A DNA stretch of 64,000 bases from Bacteroidota bacterium (lineage in GTDB: Bacteria; Bacteroidota; Bacteroidia; 2-12-FULL-35-15). The DNA is taken from the NCBI GenBank assembly GCA_947469885.1, contig CANIQT010000008.1:62001-126000 (forward strand), in the 5' to 3' direction. The notes under the pieces were generated by a model that searched no databases, was not told where the DNA came from, and was given only the letters and a program-made list of their open reading frames with translations. The position numbers were made by a program, and so were the translations under genes. Positions 1 through 8,943 of the stretch are shown here, piece by piece. Every line of letters begins with the position of its first letter. Position 1 is the stretch's first letter.

Positions 1-725
1 CCTGCAAGGTCGGTTTGTGTATCGTGCATAAGCCCAGTTGGCATTCCAGAAGCAATGTTTAACTGTACAATGTTAGCACTAGTTCCAGCAGTTCCTTGGT
101 CATTAATCCATAAGTAAGGACCTCCTAAAGAATAGGAGTCGTAAGCTGCACCATACATTCCAGATAAGCCGTGTGTGCCAGCAGGTATAGTAGATACAGT
201 GCCACCGGTCATGTTCACTGCTGTAATGTCGGAAGCAAAAGTACCTGTCCAAAAACCACCAGCACCGCTATCCAATGTGGGGTCGTAAGTTAGAAAACGA
301 CAATTGGCAACGGAAGTTGTAATCGTACTAATAAGTGTTTTTGTTACTGGATTCACTTTAAATATTTGTGTAGTGTTCGCTGCTAGAAATAGATTCGTGC
401 CATCAGTGGTAACACTACGAGCTGCTGTAATACCTGATACAACAAATGGACCAGCAGTAATTGCTCCCGAAGCGTTCAATGTCCAAATTGAATCAGAGTT
501 CCATTTAGTCACCCAGAATTCAGTACCTGTCCAGCAAATGCCGGCAAGGCGGGTAAAAACTGATAAAGGATCCACATCCATCTGAACAGTCCACAGAGCT
601 CTGTCTTCTAAATAAGGAGGAGTAGCTACTGATTGAACAACAGGTGCTGCTTCGTTATAATTTTGCTGTGCAAAACCAACAGCCGAAACAAACAATAGAG
701 AAATAAATAGTAAAGTTTTTTTCAT
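1..725 (-). CDS. Secreted protein, N-terminal part (runs off the window)
   Basis: The frame stays open from the ATG at 723-725 to the left edge (241 codons, no stop), so the C-terminus is missing. The product opens with a typical signal peptide (MKKTLLFISLLFVSAVGFAQ). It continues with blade-like segments such as LAGICWTGTEFWVTKWNSD and SVTTDGTNLFLA, which suggest a beta-propeller of the kind found in secreted Bacteroidota proteins that usually end in a T9SS sorting domain. That ending cannot be checked here. A TACATTTG box lies 34 bases upstream of the start. The coding call is firm; the fold is inferred and the function unknown. Confidence 0.8.
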   Translation of the reverse strand, partial: MKKTLLFISLLFVSAVGFAQQNYNEAAPVVQSVATPPYLEDRALWTVQMDVDPLSVFTRLAGICWTGTEFWVTKWNSDSIWTLNASGAITAGPFVVSGITAARSVTTDGTNLFLAANTTQIFKVNPVTKTLISTITTSVANCRFLTYDPTLDSGAGGFWTGTFASDITAVNMTGGTVSTIPAGTHGLSGMYGAAYDSYSLGGPYLWINDQGTAGTSANIVQLNIASGMPTGLMHDTQTDLA

Positions 726-758
726 GTTTATTTTGTTTAAGGTTAATAAATATTTTGT

Positions 759-766
759 CAAATGTA
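759..766 (-). promoter_or_regulatory. TAnnTTTG promoter box for the secreted protein at 1-725
   Basis: Minus-strand TACATTTG matches the Bacteroidota -7 consensus TAnnTTTG and sits 34 bases upstream of the start codon. The same box occurs at similar distances before other secreted-protein genes here (13822, 26272). No convincing -33 TTTG is seen. Confidence 0.5.
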
Positions 767-864
767 ATAAAAGTAATTTGAAAACAATATGTTCACCAAT
801 TTTAATAAATGTATTTTTGTTTAACAGGTTGTGCGCAGCAATCTGCTTTTTAAATAAAATTTAG

Positions 865-872
865 TACATTTG
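865..872 (+). promoter_or_regulatory. TAnnTTTG promoter box for the Kazal-like lipoprotein
   Basis: TACATTTG lies 22 bases before the ATG at 895. It matches the Bacteroidota -7 consensus; the -33 element is weak or absent. Confidence 0.45.
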
Positions 873-894
873 CGGTAGTAAACAAAACATTAAA

Positions 895-1107
895 ATGAAA
901 TATCTTATTATTCTGTTGGTGGCAGTAATTTCGTTTACTTCCGTTTCGTGCAAAAAAAATCCTCCTAGTTGTTACAGTGAAGCAGTTCACACTAAACACA
1001 AAGATGACGTGTGTCCCTTTGCTTGTACTAATGTCACAGGATGTGACGATAAAACGTATTGTAACGAGTGCGAGGCAAACAAAGTAGGAATAAAATTAAA
1101 GGAATAA
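895..1107 (+). CDS. Small lipoprotein with a Kazal-type protease-inhibitor-like domain
   Basis: This is a 70-residue protein. Residues 1-19 form a lipoprotein signal with a lipobox ending at Cys19 (SVSC), so the mature protein should be lipid-anchored. The mature part is cysteine-rich, and its C-terminal half (TGCDDKTYCNECEANKVGI) follows the Kazal pattern G-x-D-x-K-T-Y-x-N-x-C-x-A. Kazal domains are small disulfide-bonded serine-protease inhibitors. The usual Cys before G-x-D is shifted, so inhibition is inferred from pattern only. It converges with the patatin gene; the two stop codons are two bases apart, and a weak AATAAGC/GCTTATT hairpin spans the junction. Confidence 0.7.
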   Translation: MKYLIILLVAVISFTSVSCKKNPPSCYSEAVHTKHKDDVCPFACTNVTGCDDKTYCNECEANKVGIKLKE

Positions 1108-1109
1108 GC

Positions 1110-3407
1110 TTACTCAAGGGCTCGCTTATTGAAAATAATGTATCCGAAGTGGAAATCGAGCGAGAATGGATTCACCACTTGGTCGTAATAGTTAACCCCT
1201 AAACTCATAGGACCGATTGGTGTATTCCAAACAATAGCTCCTGTTCCAACATAGTGCTGAAGAGCAAAAGGTAAACCGTAATCTGTTTGATTGGTTGGTG
1301 TTCTTACAAAGGCTTGATATGGTTGAAAAATGTAGGCTTCTGCTCGTATTTCAATGTTTTTGCGAATGTTTACAACAAATTTTAATCCCCCTGCAAAATA
1401 TTCATACGCACGATAGTTTTCCAGAAACAGTGTTTTACTATCCATTGTTGGTTGAAAAGCAGGAGCAGAAAGCACCGATGCATTATAATTTCTAAACAAC
1501 GTTTGAGAAGAATAAAGAGCTTCCCCAAACAGTCCTACTTTTAAGGTTCCCCTACGGTTGAAATATTTTTCTGCTGTAAGTTTCATTACATAATATTCAT
1601 GATGACTGTGATAATCTTCAATGGTATCGGTTGAGGTAGAACCAGGGTTATTGTGCTCAACTCCATTTACATATCTTATTTTAAAATTAAGATATTCACC
1701 CTGATTAGCATATTGTTTTCGGTTGAGAGAATTTATCTCGTAATAAGTCTGAGTGGTATAATAATTGAAATCATTTCTATCGGTAGTGTCTTTTAATGTA
1801 AATACAGTTGTTTGATAGTATTTGTCGGTTATTTGTCCTCCTCCCGCACCGCCAACTACACGACCTTTTTTGCCTGTCGGAAAACCTGCATTAAGACTTC
1901 CATATACTTCGCGTTGCAGCAAATATTCAGGTTTTACTTCTTTCAAAAACTGGTTGCTACTTTTGTAGTAATCAAATTTGTTCCAAGTGATATTAGGTTC
2001 AATATAAATGGGAGTTCGGAAAGGAAAATCAAAACGGGCTTTGATTTGAGCAGAGTTGTAGAGCTTTCCGAAATATCCGTTTGCCATAATAGAAGTTGCA
2101 AATTTTCCAAGTTCGTTATATTTTATACCTATGTATCCTTCACTATTTGGGCGAATGGAAAATACCCCTCCGAAATCGAGAATCAAATGTTTTTCTTTTT
2201 TGATACGTAAAAACAAATCGAAAAAACCTGACTTAGGATTGTATTTTGCAATTGGATAAATGTATTTTATTTTGCTATCGGCTGCCAAACGAAAATATCC
2301 TTCTTTAATATTTTCAAGATTTACAATTTTGTTTTTATGACGTAATATTTTGCGCGCATATTCTGCTTCGGTGTCGTTTAACCCTTCAATTATAATACTA
2401 TCGAAAATAACATCAGGTTGTCTGCGAGCAAATGCTTTCCGTTTATCACTCAATTGTTTTGTTTCGGAATTTCTGAGCACATAATTTTTAATATATCCTA
2501 TTTCCCTTATGGTGGCTGCATAGCCGCTGTCAATTAATGGCTGAATATTATTAAAATTAAAAAGTCCAACATCGGTTTTGGGCTGAATAATAACTCCATT
2601 TTCGCAGGGCAAACTAAAATTAGATTTGCTCTGCAACATAGTTTTAATTTGAGAAAGTACATTGTCTTCATCCGGAGAAGGGTTGTTGGAGCTTACATTG
2701 GAGCCGATGATGAAGTCAGGAAAAAAATCCTGATACATTACATTGGAAGGGAAATTGTTGTACAATCCTCCATCGAATAATAATTTTCCATCAATCAAAA
2801 TTGGACGAATATAAAACGGGTACGACATAGAAGCTCGCACTGCTTGTGCCAAATCACCATTTCTAAAAACAACAGATTCTTTTTTCTCAATATCAGAAGC
2901 CACACAACGGAAGGGAATAAAAAGACTGTCGAAATTGTAACCCGATGCAGCAGCAGGTCCTCCGGTAAGTTCCATCATTCCGAAATCCATTACAATTGGT
3001 GAAATAACATTGGTCGGAATTGCTGTTTGAATAGTGGAATCAAATAAACGTAAAGTTATCCAGGAAGCATTGTCGTCAGCCCGTTTGAAGTAATAAGCAT
3101 AGTTCTGCCCGATAATACCTTCCGACATATTTTTGAATTCTTCTGTTTTTGCCAATGCTTCAATCTGAAGGGGGGAGTACCCCATAGAATACAAGGAACC
3201 TACCAATGCACCCATAGAAGTTCCGGTAATATAATCAATCGGAATATTATTTTCTTCCAGTGCTTTGAGAACACCAATGTGAGCGATGCCACTGGCAGCA
3301 CCACCACTAAGCACTACACCTACTTTTTGTGCTTGTACAAAAGAAGTAGAAAACAAAAACAACACAACTGCAAAAAGTAGGTTGGTTGTTTGTTTCGTGA
3401 AGTTCAT
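1110..3407 (-). CDS. Patatin-like phospholipase fused to an outer-membrane beta-barrel
   Basis: 765 residues with a signal peptide (about 1-26). The patatin lipase domain spans about 29-235. It has a glycine-rich oxyanion loop (SGGAASG, 34-40), the nucleophile elbow GTSMG with Ser64, and the DGG motif with Asp212, so the Ser-Asp dyad is intact. A POTRA-like segment (about 335-405) follows, then a long beta-strand-rich region to the aromatic C-terminus that should be a surface-antigen/BamA-type barrel. This architecture resembles the PlpD type, in which the barrel exports or anchors the lipase at the outer membrane. A TAGTTTTG box lies 23 bases upstream. The substrate is likely a phospholipid but cannot be read from sequence. 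Confidence 0.9.
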   Translation of the reverse strand: MNFTKQTTNLLFAVVLFLFSTSFVQAQKVGVVLSGGAASGIAHIGVLKALEENNIPIDYITGTSMGALVGSLYSMGYSPLQIEALAKTEEFKNMSEGIIGQNYAYYFKRADDNASWITLRLFDSTIQTAIPTNVISPIVMDFGMMELTGGPAAASGYNFDSLFIPFRCVASDIEKKESVVFRNGDLAQAVRASMSYPFYIRPILIDGKLLFDGGLYNNFPSNVMYQDFFPDFIIGSNVSSNNPSPDEDNVLSQIKTMLQSKSNFSLPCENGVIIQPKTDVGLFNFNNIQPLIDSGYAATIREIGYIKNYVLRNSETKQLSDKRKAFARRQPDVIFDSIIIEGLNDTEAEYARKILRHKNKIVNLENIKEGYFRLAADSKIKYIYPIAKYNPKSGFFDLFLRIKKEKHLILDFGGVFSIRPNSEGYIGIKYNELGKFATSIMANGYFGKLYNSAQIKARFDFPFRTPIYIEPNITWNKFDYYKSSNQFLKEVKPEYLLQREVYGSLNAGFPTGKKGRVVGGAGGGQITDKYYQTTVFTLKDTTDRNDFNYYTTQTYYEINSLNRKQYANQGEYLNFKIRYVNGVEHNNPGSTSTDTIEDYHSHHEYYVMKLTAEKYFNRRGTLKVGLFGEALYSSQTLFRNYNASVLSAPAFQPTMDSKTLFLENYRAYEYFAGGLKFVVNIRKNIEIRAEAYIFQPYQAFVRTPTNQTDYGLPFALQHYVGTGAIVWNTPIGPMSLGVNYYDQVVNPFSLDFHFGYIIFNKRALE

Positions 3408-3429
3408 TGTTATTTATTATTTGTGATTA

Positions 3430-3437
3430 CAAAACTA
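3430..3437 (-). promoter_or_regulatory. TAnnTTTG promoter box for the patatin-barrel gene
   Basis: Minus-strand TAGTTTTG lies 23 bases upstream of the ATG at 3407, in the 71-base gap behind the end of the BtuF-like gene. It suggests the patatin gene has its own promoter. Confidence 0.45.
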
Positions 3438-3478
3438 ATAAGAAATAAGAGAGTGAAAAAAATGATTAATAATTTTAT

Positions 3479-4276
3479 TCACATAAATGATTGAATAAGT
3501 TTAGTAAAATAAACTGGTGTCTGCAATAATCGTGAACCGTACCATGAAAATAATTCTCCATCAACAATAATTATTTTCGCATTTGGACAAAGAGATTTGA
3601 ATTCGTGAATATGTTTGTCTTTAAACGGAAAAGGCTCTGTCGACAGGAGAATAACATCGGGATTTGTCAATGCAATTTGTTCTTTTTTTACTACAGAGTA
3701 GCGTGATAGTTTAGGGGTTGCAAATACATTAATGAACCCGCAACGGATAAGCATATCATTAATAAAAGTATCTCTTCCTACCACCATAAAAGGATTTTGC
3801 CAGATGAAATAAGCAACATTTTTATTTGTGATTGTTGATTGTTGGTTGTTAAATTGATGAAATAAAAATTCAATCTGCACTTTGATATTTGTCGCTTCTT
3901 CATTTTTGCCAACCAAAGCACCAATTGCAACAATCATATTCAAAGCATCTTTGAGCGTAGTAATATCACTCAACCAAACAGAATAGTTTTTGCAAAGTTC
4001 TTCAATTTGCGATTGTTCATTTTCTTCTTTGTTTCCAATAATTAAATCGGGTTGTAGTTGTTTTATTTTTTTGAAATCAAGTTTCTTGGTTCCACCCACT
4101 CTTGTTTTAGTTCTGAACCATTCTTCAGGATGAATACAAAATTTAGTAATACCAATTACTTCCTCGCTCAAACCTAAATCATAAAGTAATTCTGTTTGCG
4201 AAGGAACAAGAGAGATGATACGTTTTGGAGTTTTGGCAAGTTGAATTTTTCTGCCAAGTTGGTCTGTAAAAATCAT
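3479..4276 (-). CDS. BtuF-like periplasmic-binding-fold protein (cobalamin/siderophore type) without a signal peptide
   Basis: 265 residues of the helical-backbone metal-receptor family. The N-terminal block (KTPKRIISLVPSQTELLYDL then GITKFCIHP) is typical of BtuF and related ABC-transporter binding proteins for vitamin B12 or iron chelates. The C-terminal lobe carries DVILLSTEPFPF and WYGSRLL-type sequence also usual in BtuF. Family members are normally exported or lipid-anchored, but this one starts directly in the mature fold with no signal peptide. Its ATG shares one base with the stop of the SNF2 helicase gene (TAATG), indicating translational coupling. No permease or ATPase gene is adjacent. 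Confidence 0.75.
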   Translation of the reverse strand: MIFTDQLGRKIQLAKTPKRIISLVPSQTELLYDLGLSEEVIGITKFCIHPEEWFRTKTRVGGTKKLDFKKIKQLQPDLIIGNKEENEQSQIEELCKNYSVWLSDITTLKDALNMIVAIGALVGKNEEATNIKVQIEFLFHQFNNQQSTITNKNVAYFIWQNPFMVVGRDTFINDMLIRCGFINVFATPKLSRYSVVKKEQIALTNPDVILLSTEPFPFKDKHIHEFKSLCPNAKIIIVDGELFSWYGSRLLQTPVYFTKLIQSFM

Positions 4277-6804
4277 TACTTAGAATAATTTTTTTTAATG
4301 AACTCGTTAAGTTTTGTTCCGTCAATCAATTCAATTTTATGTTGTGTTGCAAATGCAATGGCTGCATTATCAAAACTTCCATTAGAAACCAGAATTGCTT
4401 TTGCAATTTTTTTATTTGACAAAAGCAGAGCAAGAAGTTTTTTAAGAGTGGTTTCTTTTACCACTTCATTTGCACGCTCCACTCTCATAGATTGAATAAT
4501 AACTTCACTGATGCCTTTCGGAGTTATTCTTTTGGCATACATATACACTCCGCCATCATAGCTTTTTTTATGGTGATTCAGATGGTAGCCGGTTTGTGTA
4601 AATAAATCGGAAACAAACTTTTCAAATTCTTTTTCATCAAGATTATGAAAATCTTTCCTGATAGTTTCGGCTTCAGTGGCTGCGCTTACTCTCCTTTTTT
4701 TCAAACCGAACAGCCCAAAAATTTCTTCTTCCGACATCAGCTGAGTAATATTTGCTTCTTCACTTAATTCATCCACCACGACATTGAATAATTGTTTCTT
4801 CACCACAAGAATATCATAAATCCTTCTTTCAATAGTATCTTCCGCAAGCAGCATGGTTTCAAACACCTGCTTCCTTTGCCCTATTCTGTGTGCTCTTCCG
4901 GCTGCCTGCGAAGAGATGGAAGGATTCCACCACAAATCGAAATGAAAAATATAGTTTGCTCTTGTTAGTGTTATTCCTGCATTACCAGCCTTGAGCGAAA
5001 GAAACATGATTTTATTCTCCGTATTTTTTTCATCCTGAAATTTCCGAACTAGTGCTTCCCGCTGACCTCCGTTTAATCCTCCGTGATAATATAACGGATT
5101 GAATTCTTTGAGCAGAGGTAACAATGGTTCTATTGTTTTTTTAGGGAACTGGGAAAAGATTAATGCTTTGTCGCCTTGCGAAGTAAGCTCTTCCAGCTTT
5201 TCTTTTAGATATTCGAGCTTAGTGCTTTCCATCGTATCAAGGTCTAAATTACAAAGTTGCTTCAATTTTGTAATCAATGCAAAAACATGAGCCACGGTAG
5301 CATCGTTTCCTTTTTCCTCAATATCAATAATTCCTGTTTCTTCTATTTTATCATATTTTTCCCGTTGGTGTTTTGAAAGTTCAAGCCATTCGTAATGCGT
5401 TTGAATAGGCTCTAAATCTTTTAAAACATCATCTTTTTTTCTCCTGATAAAAGTAGGACGGTATCTTTCAATTACAGCTTGAGCATTGGTTTTATCTATT
5501 TCAACAAACAGATCTGCATTCAATGTTTCGCAAATTGTAACCAAATCTTTTAATTTGTTTTCCATTGGAGTGCCCGATAAAGCCCATTTTTTGGGTGCAT
5601 ACACAGTTCTCACGGCTTTTGTCATTTTTGTTTTTTGATTTTTTGTTTTCTGAATTTCATCAAAAATCAATACATCAAAATAGGTTCTTGCTCTGTCAGG
5701 TTTCAAAGGATAGAAAAACTGATGAAGGCACTTCGGACATTCCACTTCTGAATAATGCAATGCAAACGGAACGTCAAATTCTCCTTCACACTCAGGTATA
5801 GGGCATCTGAAATGATGACCATCTGCATCTACTTTCAAACTTCTCAGTTCAATTGTTTTTTCCAAATCTTTTTGCAACGATTCATATACACATAAATAAA
5901 CGTGTGCACCTGTATGCCAAAGTATTCTTCGCATTTCGGGTCCCCCTTCCATTCTCAATGCTTTTAATTCCGGAGCCCACTTGCATAATTCGTTGTACCA
6001 GGTGGTAAGTAATGCTTTGGGACAAACTACACAACAACTAGTTATTTCTCCGGTTGCAAACTTTACCTTTAAAGCAACTATTGCCTGAATGGTTTTTCCC
6101 AAACCCATTTCGTCACCCAGCAATGCTTTTGGGGTAGCAAGCAAAAACTCTATTCCTTCCGGTTGAAAAGCAAGCAATGGTCTTGGAAACACAATAGGGT
6201 TGTCAAAGTTTTTGCCCATTGGTGGTTGCAACGCTGGAAATAATAAATCGAACACATCAAAAGGGTCAAATTTATTTCCTTCTTCGTATTGTTGTTTTAT
6301 TTCCGGTGGCTCCACTTCGCTTTCTGAGTCCATTTCATCCTCATTTATTATTTCACTTTCTTCAGGCTTTTCTTTTATAAGCCTGAATTTTTTAGGTTCT
6401 ATTTCTTTTGGTGTTTCGCGCAAAAAAACTTTGCCTTTGATAAGTGGCTTTTTAAACTTCACCACAAAGTTTACAATCTCAGGAAACAAATTAAGTGTGT
6501 CCTGAATATTTCCTAAATCGTGAATAACAACTGTTTCAAAATTAATATCAATTAATTTATGTTCACTTATTACAACTTCTAAAATTGGAATGTTAGTAAC
6601 GGTAATGGACCTAGGCGAATAGCAATAATTCTGACTGATGGAAACAGATGAATAAAGAAAATCTTTGAGTGTTCGGTAAGCAGGGGAGGGTAAGTGTAAA
6701 TCAATTTCGCTGATGGTGGCACTGCTTTTTTCTTTTACAGGTACAACCGATTTAGCAATGTTTAACCTTGTTCTTTTAAAAAACGAGAGTTTATCATCCT
6801 CCAT
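4276..6804 (-). CDS. SNF2-family helicase with inserted zinc ribbon and degenerate C-terminal Mrr-type domain
   Basis: 842 residues. The N-terminal 200 residues are unrecognised and include an acidic linker (about 145-178). The SNF2 ATPase core spans about 210-680: Walker A GDEMGLGKT (230-238), DEIQ box (382-385), motif III SGTPMEN (410-416) and motif VI QAAGRAHRIGQ (633-643). A C4 zinc ribbon (Cys334, Cys339, Cys356, Cys359) is inserted just before motif II. Residues about 719-838 match the Mrr restriction-nuclease fold. However, the usual GG-V/I-D is GGVY (751-754) and Q-x-K is QSM (771-773), so the nuclease site looks dead. The gene starts two bases after the unknown gene 6807-7358. A role in DNA repair or defence is inferred. 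Confidence 0.88.
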   Translation of the reverse strand: MEDDKLSFFKRTRLNIAKSVVPVKEKSSATISEIDLHLPSPAYRTLKDFLYSSVSISQNYCYSPRSITVTNIPILEVVISEHKLIDINFETVVIHDLGNIQDTLNLFPEIVNFVVKFKKPLIKGKVFLRETPKEIEPKKFRLIKEKPEESEIINEDEMDSESEVEPPEIKQQYEEGNKFDPFDVFDLLFPALQPPMGKNFDNPIVFPRPLLAFQPEGIEFLLATPKALLGDEMGLGKTIQAIVALKVKFATGEITSCCVVCPKALLTTWYNELCKWAPELKALRMEGGPEMRRILWHTGAHVYLCVYESLQKDLEKTIELRSLKVDADGHHFRCPIPECEGEFDVPFALHYSEVECPKCLHQFFYPLKPDRARTYFDVLIFDEIQKTKNQKTKMTKAVRTVYAPKKWALSGTPMENKLKDLVTICETLNADLFVEIDKTNAQAVIERYRPTFIRRKKDDVLKDLEPIQTHYEWLELSKHQREKYDKIEETGIIDIEEKGNDATVAHVFALITKLKQLCNLDLDTMESTKLEYLKEKLEELTSQGDKALIFSQFPKKTIEPLLPLLKEFNPLYYHGGLNGGQREALVRKFQDEKNTENKIMFLSLKAGNAGITLTRANYIFHFDLWWNPSISSQAAGRAHRIGQRKQVFETMLLAEDTIERRIYDILVVKKQLFNVVVDELSEEANITQLMSEEEIFGLFGLKKRRVSAATEAETIRKDFHNLDEKEFEKFVSDLFTQTGYHLNHHKKSYDGGVYMYAKRITPKGISEVIIQSMRVERANEVVKETTLKKLLALLLSNKKIAKAILVSNGSFDNAAIAFATQHKIELIDGTKLNEFIKKNYSK

Positions 6805-6806
6805 TG

Positions 6807-7358
6807 TTACTTGAATTTACTATCTGTTTTGCCAAGTATCTCCACCGATTTTTTCATTCGGTCGAAAGGCTCTATCAAATCGAAATTGGCTGAAACTTCA
6901 TTTATGTTTTCAAGAGTAGTTTTGCTGTCTTTCGCAAAGTCAGGATGGTACTGTATTTCCACAGGTGGAAAGTTATTATACTCGTGAACTACTATTATTT
7001 TTCCACTCTTTAGGTATTCCTCTGTACTCATCATGCTTTCGCCATCCGGTCTGTTAATCAAAATTATGGGAGTAGTAATTTTCTGACGCATGGTAAGTAG
7101 ATAAGGTGCATTTACAAATAATAAATCAGGGGAAATGGTAATTGATTTCATGAGTGGTACACCGCAAAGCTCAATACCTATATAGGGTTGGAGCCGCTCA
7201 CCATACAGTGCTTTTTGAATGGCAGTCACTTTCACAGAGTGTGTACATTTGAATTCCAACGGTATTCCGTAACTGTCGGTAACAAGCAAGGTGCCCACAT
7301 AACTATCTTGTATTTCTGTTTCGTACAGGGCGTAGAAACCTATTTTTAATTTTGACAT
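6807..7358 (-). CDS. Unknown protein paired with the SNF2 helicase
   Basis: 183 residues, no signal peptide and no membrane segment, so cytosolic. I do not recognise a named domain. It begins IGFYALYETEIQDSYVGTLL and continues with short beta-strands and conserved-looking stretches (YGIPLEFKCTHSVKVTAIQ, ALYGERLQPYIGIEL). The stop is two bases before the helicase start, so the two are certainly co-transcribed and probably act together, for example as a DNA-recognition or regulatory partner. That role is inferred from gene order alone. A TAACTTTG promoter box lies 40 bases upstream, making this the first gene of the three-gene unit. Confidence 0.8.
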   Translation of the reverse strand: MSKLKIGFYALYETEIQDSYVGTLLVTDSYGIPLEFKCTHSVKVTAIQKALYGERLQPYIGIELCGVPLMKSITISPDLLFVNAPYLLTMRQKITTPIILINRPDGESMMSTEEYLKSGKIIVVHEYNNFPPVEIQYHPDFAKDSKTTLENINEVSANFDLIEPFDRMKKSVEILGKTDSKFK

Positions 7359-7397
7359 AACAATATTTGTATTTATTAATCTTTTGCTTTAATAACA

Positions 7398-7405
7398 CAA
7401 AGTTA
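7398..7405 (-). promoter_or_regulatory. Promoter box of the unknown gene / SNF2 helicase / BtuF-like operon
   Basis: Minus-strand TAACTTTG (TAnnTTTG) lies 40 bases before the ATG at 7358, inside the 78-base gap after the cystathionine beta-synthase gene. A TTG trinucleotide sits about 15 bases further upstream, shorter than usual for the -33 element. Confidence 0.45.
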
Positions 7406-7436
7406 CGAAATATTGAACTACAATGTAATTCAGAAA

Positions 7437-8813
7437 TTATTTTGTTAGTGCATTAATAATATCATGGCGGGTGATGATGTAGGTATTATCTAATTTAAAA
7501 TCTCGCACAAGCACTGCCGGATTAGTATCCGTAATCATTGCCGAAAGCGAATCAATGGGTGCAGAAATATCAACAAACGGAAACGCGGGCTGCATAATGG
7601 TTTCCACCTTGTTGTCTTTTATTTCAGGATTAGTAATCAAACTGTTGTACAGCAAACTTTCGTTCAGCGAACCTACAATACGTTTATCGTTCGTCACTGG
7701 TATTTGCGAAATGTCCATCTTATTCATCAGCTTTACAGCATTTCCAATAGTATCATTACTTTCCACGGTTATCAGTTTTCCATTCGTTCGGTTGTTCACC
7801 AAATCTTTTGCCACCAGCCCTTTTTTATCAAAAAATCCTTTTTCCATCATCCATTCATCATTGAACATTTTGCCCAAATAACGTGTACCATGGTCATGAA
7901 AAATAACTACTACCACATCTCCTTCTTTCAATTCATTTTTTAATTGCAGCAACCCCGCCATAGCCGAACCGGCTGAATTTCCTGCAAATATTCCTTCACG
8001 CTTCGTTATTTCGCGAGTCATTATGGCCGCATCTTTATCCGTCACCTTTTCAAATCGGTCAATAATAGTAAAATCTACATTTTGTGGCAAAAAATCTTCC
8101 CCAATCCCTTCGGTGATGTAGGGATAAATTTCATTTTTATCAAACTCTCCTGTTTCTTTGTATTTTTTAAAAACAGAGCCATACGTGTCTATGCCCCATA
8201 CTTTAATATTCGAATTTTTTTCTTTCAAATATTTTCCTGTTCCTGTAATTGTGCCTCCTGTTCCCACTCCCACTACCAAATGAGTTATTTTTCCTTCTGT
8301 TTGTTCCCATATCTCCGGTCCAGTTTGTTCGTAATGAGCTTGCGAATTACTCAAATTATCATATTGATTGGGTTTCCACGAATTTGGCACTTCTGCTACC
8401 AAACGTGACGAAACAGAATAATAAGAGCGAGGGTCTTCAGGCTCCACATCCGTTGGACAAACAATTACATCAGCTCCAAACGCTCGCAAAGCATCCACTT
8501 TTTCTTTCGATTGTTTATCTGTAGTCGTAAAAATACATTTGTATCCTTTTATAATAGCAGCTATTGCAAGCCCCATTCCCGTATTTCCACTCGTGCCTTC
8601 AATTATGGTTCCTCCCGGCTTCAACCTCCCGTCTTTTTCTGCGTCTTCAATCATCTTCAATGCCATACGGTCTTTAATAGAATTGCCCGGATTAAATGTT
8701 TCTACTTTGGCATACACCGTTGCCTTTATATCTTTTGTTAAATTATTGATGCGCACCAATGGTGTATTTCCAATGGTTTCGAGTATGTTGTTGTTTGGTT
8801 TTCTAAATGCCAT
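7437..8813 (-). CDS. Cystathionine beta-synthase (PLP enzyme with CBS-domain pair)
   Basis: 458 residues. The N-terminal two-thirds is a fold-type II PLP enzyme of the cysteine synthase/cystathionine synthase group. It has the PLP lysine in NPGNSIKDR (Lys47), the substrate loop TSGNTG (74-79) and the phosphate-binding loop GTGGTITG (184-191). Residues about 335-458 form a pair of CBS domains, which bind adenosyl ligands and regulate activity. The enzyme joins homocysteine or an activated serine with serine or sulfide in transsulfuration; the CBS pair favours cystathionine synthase over plain O-acetylserine sulfhydrylase. It is cytosolic, has normal family length, and looks monocistronic. Confidence 0.92.
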   Translation of the reverse strand: MAFRKPNNNILETIGNTPLVRINNLTKDIKATVYAKVETFNPGNSIKDRMALKMIEDAEKDGRLKPGGTIIEGTSGNTGMGLAIAAIIKGYKCIFTTTDKQSKEKVDALRAFGADVIVCPTDVEPEDPRSYYSVSSRLVAEVPNSWKPNQYDNLSNSQAHYEQTGPEIWEQTEGKITHLVVGVGTGGTITGTGKYLKEKNSNIKVWGIDTYGSVFKKYKETGEFDKNEIYPYITEGIGEDFLPQNVDFTIIDRFEKVTDKDAAIMTREITKREGIFAGNSAGSAMAGLLQLKNELKEGDVVVVIFHDHGTRYLGKMFNDEWMMEKGFFDKKGLVAKDLVNNRTNGKLITVESNDTIGNAVKLMNKMDISQIPVTNDKRIVGSLNESLLYNSLITNPEIKDNKVETIMQPAFPFVDISAPIDSLSAMITDTNPAVLVRDFKLDNTYIITRHDIINALTK

Positions 8814-8943
8814 TTTTAATGGGTATGAATTGATATTAGTTTATAAATTGTGGTAAGAAGGGCGAAAGTACAAATAATTTTTTTCTGAAAGATTCAATTT
8901 TAGTACAATGCAGTTTTGTTTGCTTTTTTCAATTTGCTGAAAT

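Noticed and set aside
304-585. 93-residue plus-strand frame
   Set aside because: It lies opposite the secreted-protein gene at 1-725, whose signal peptide and continuous frame are convincing. The plus frame has no start context or family resemblance.
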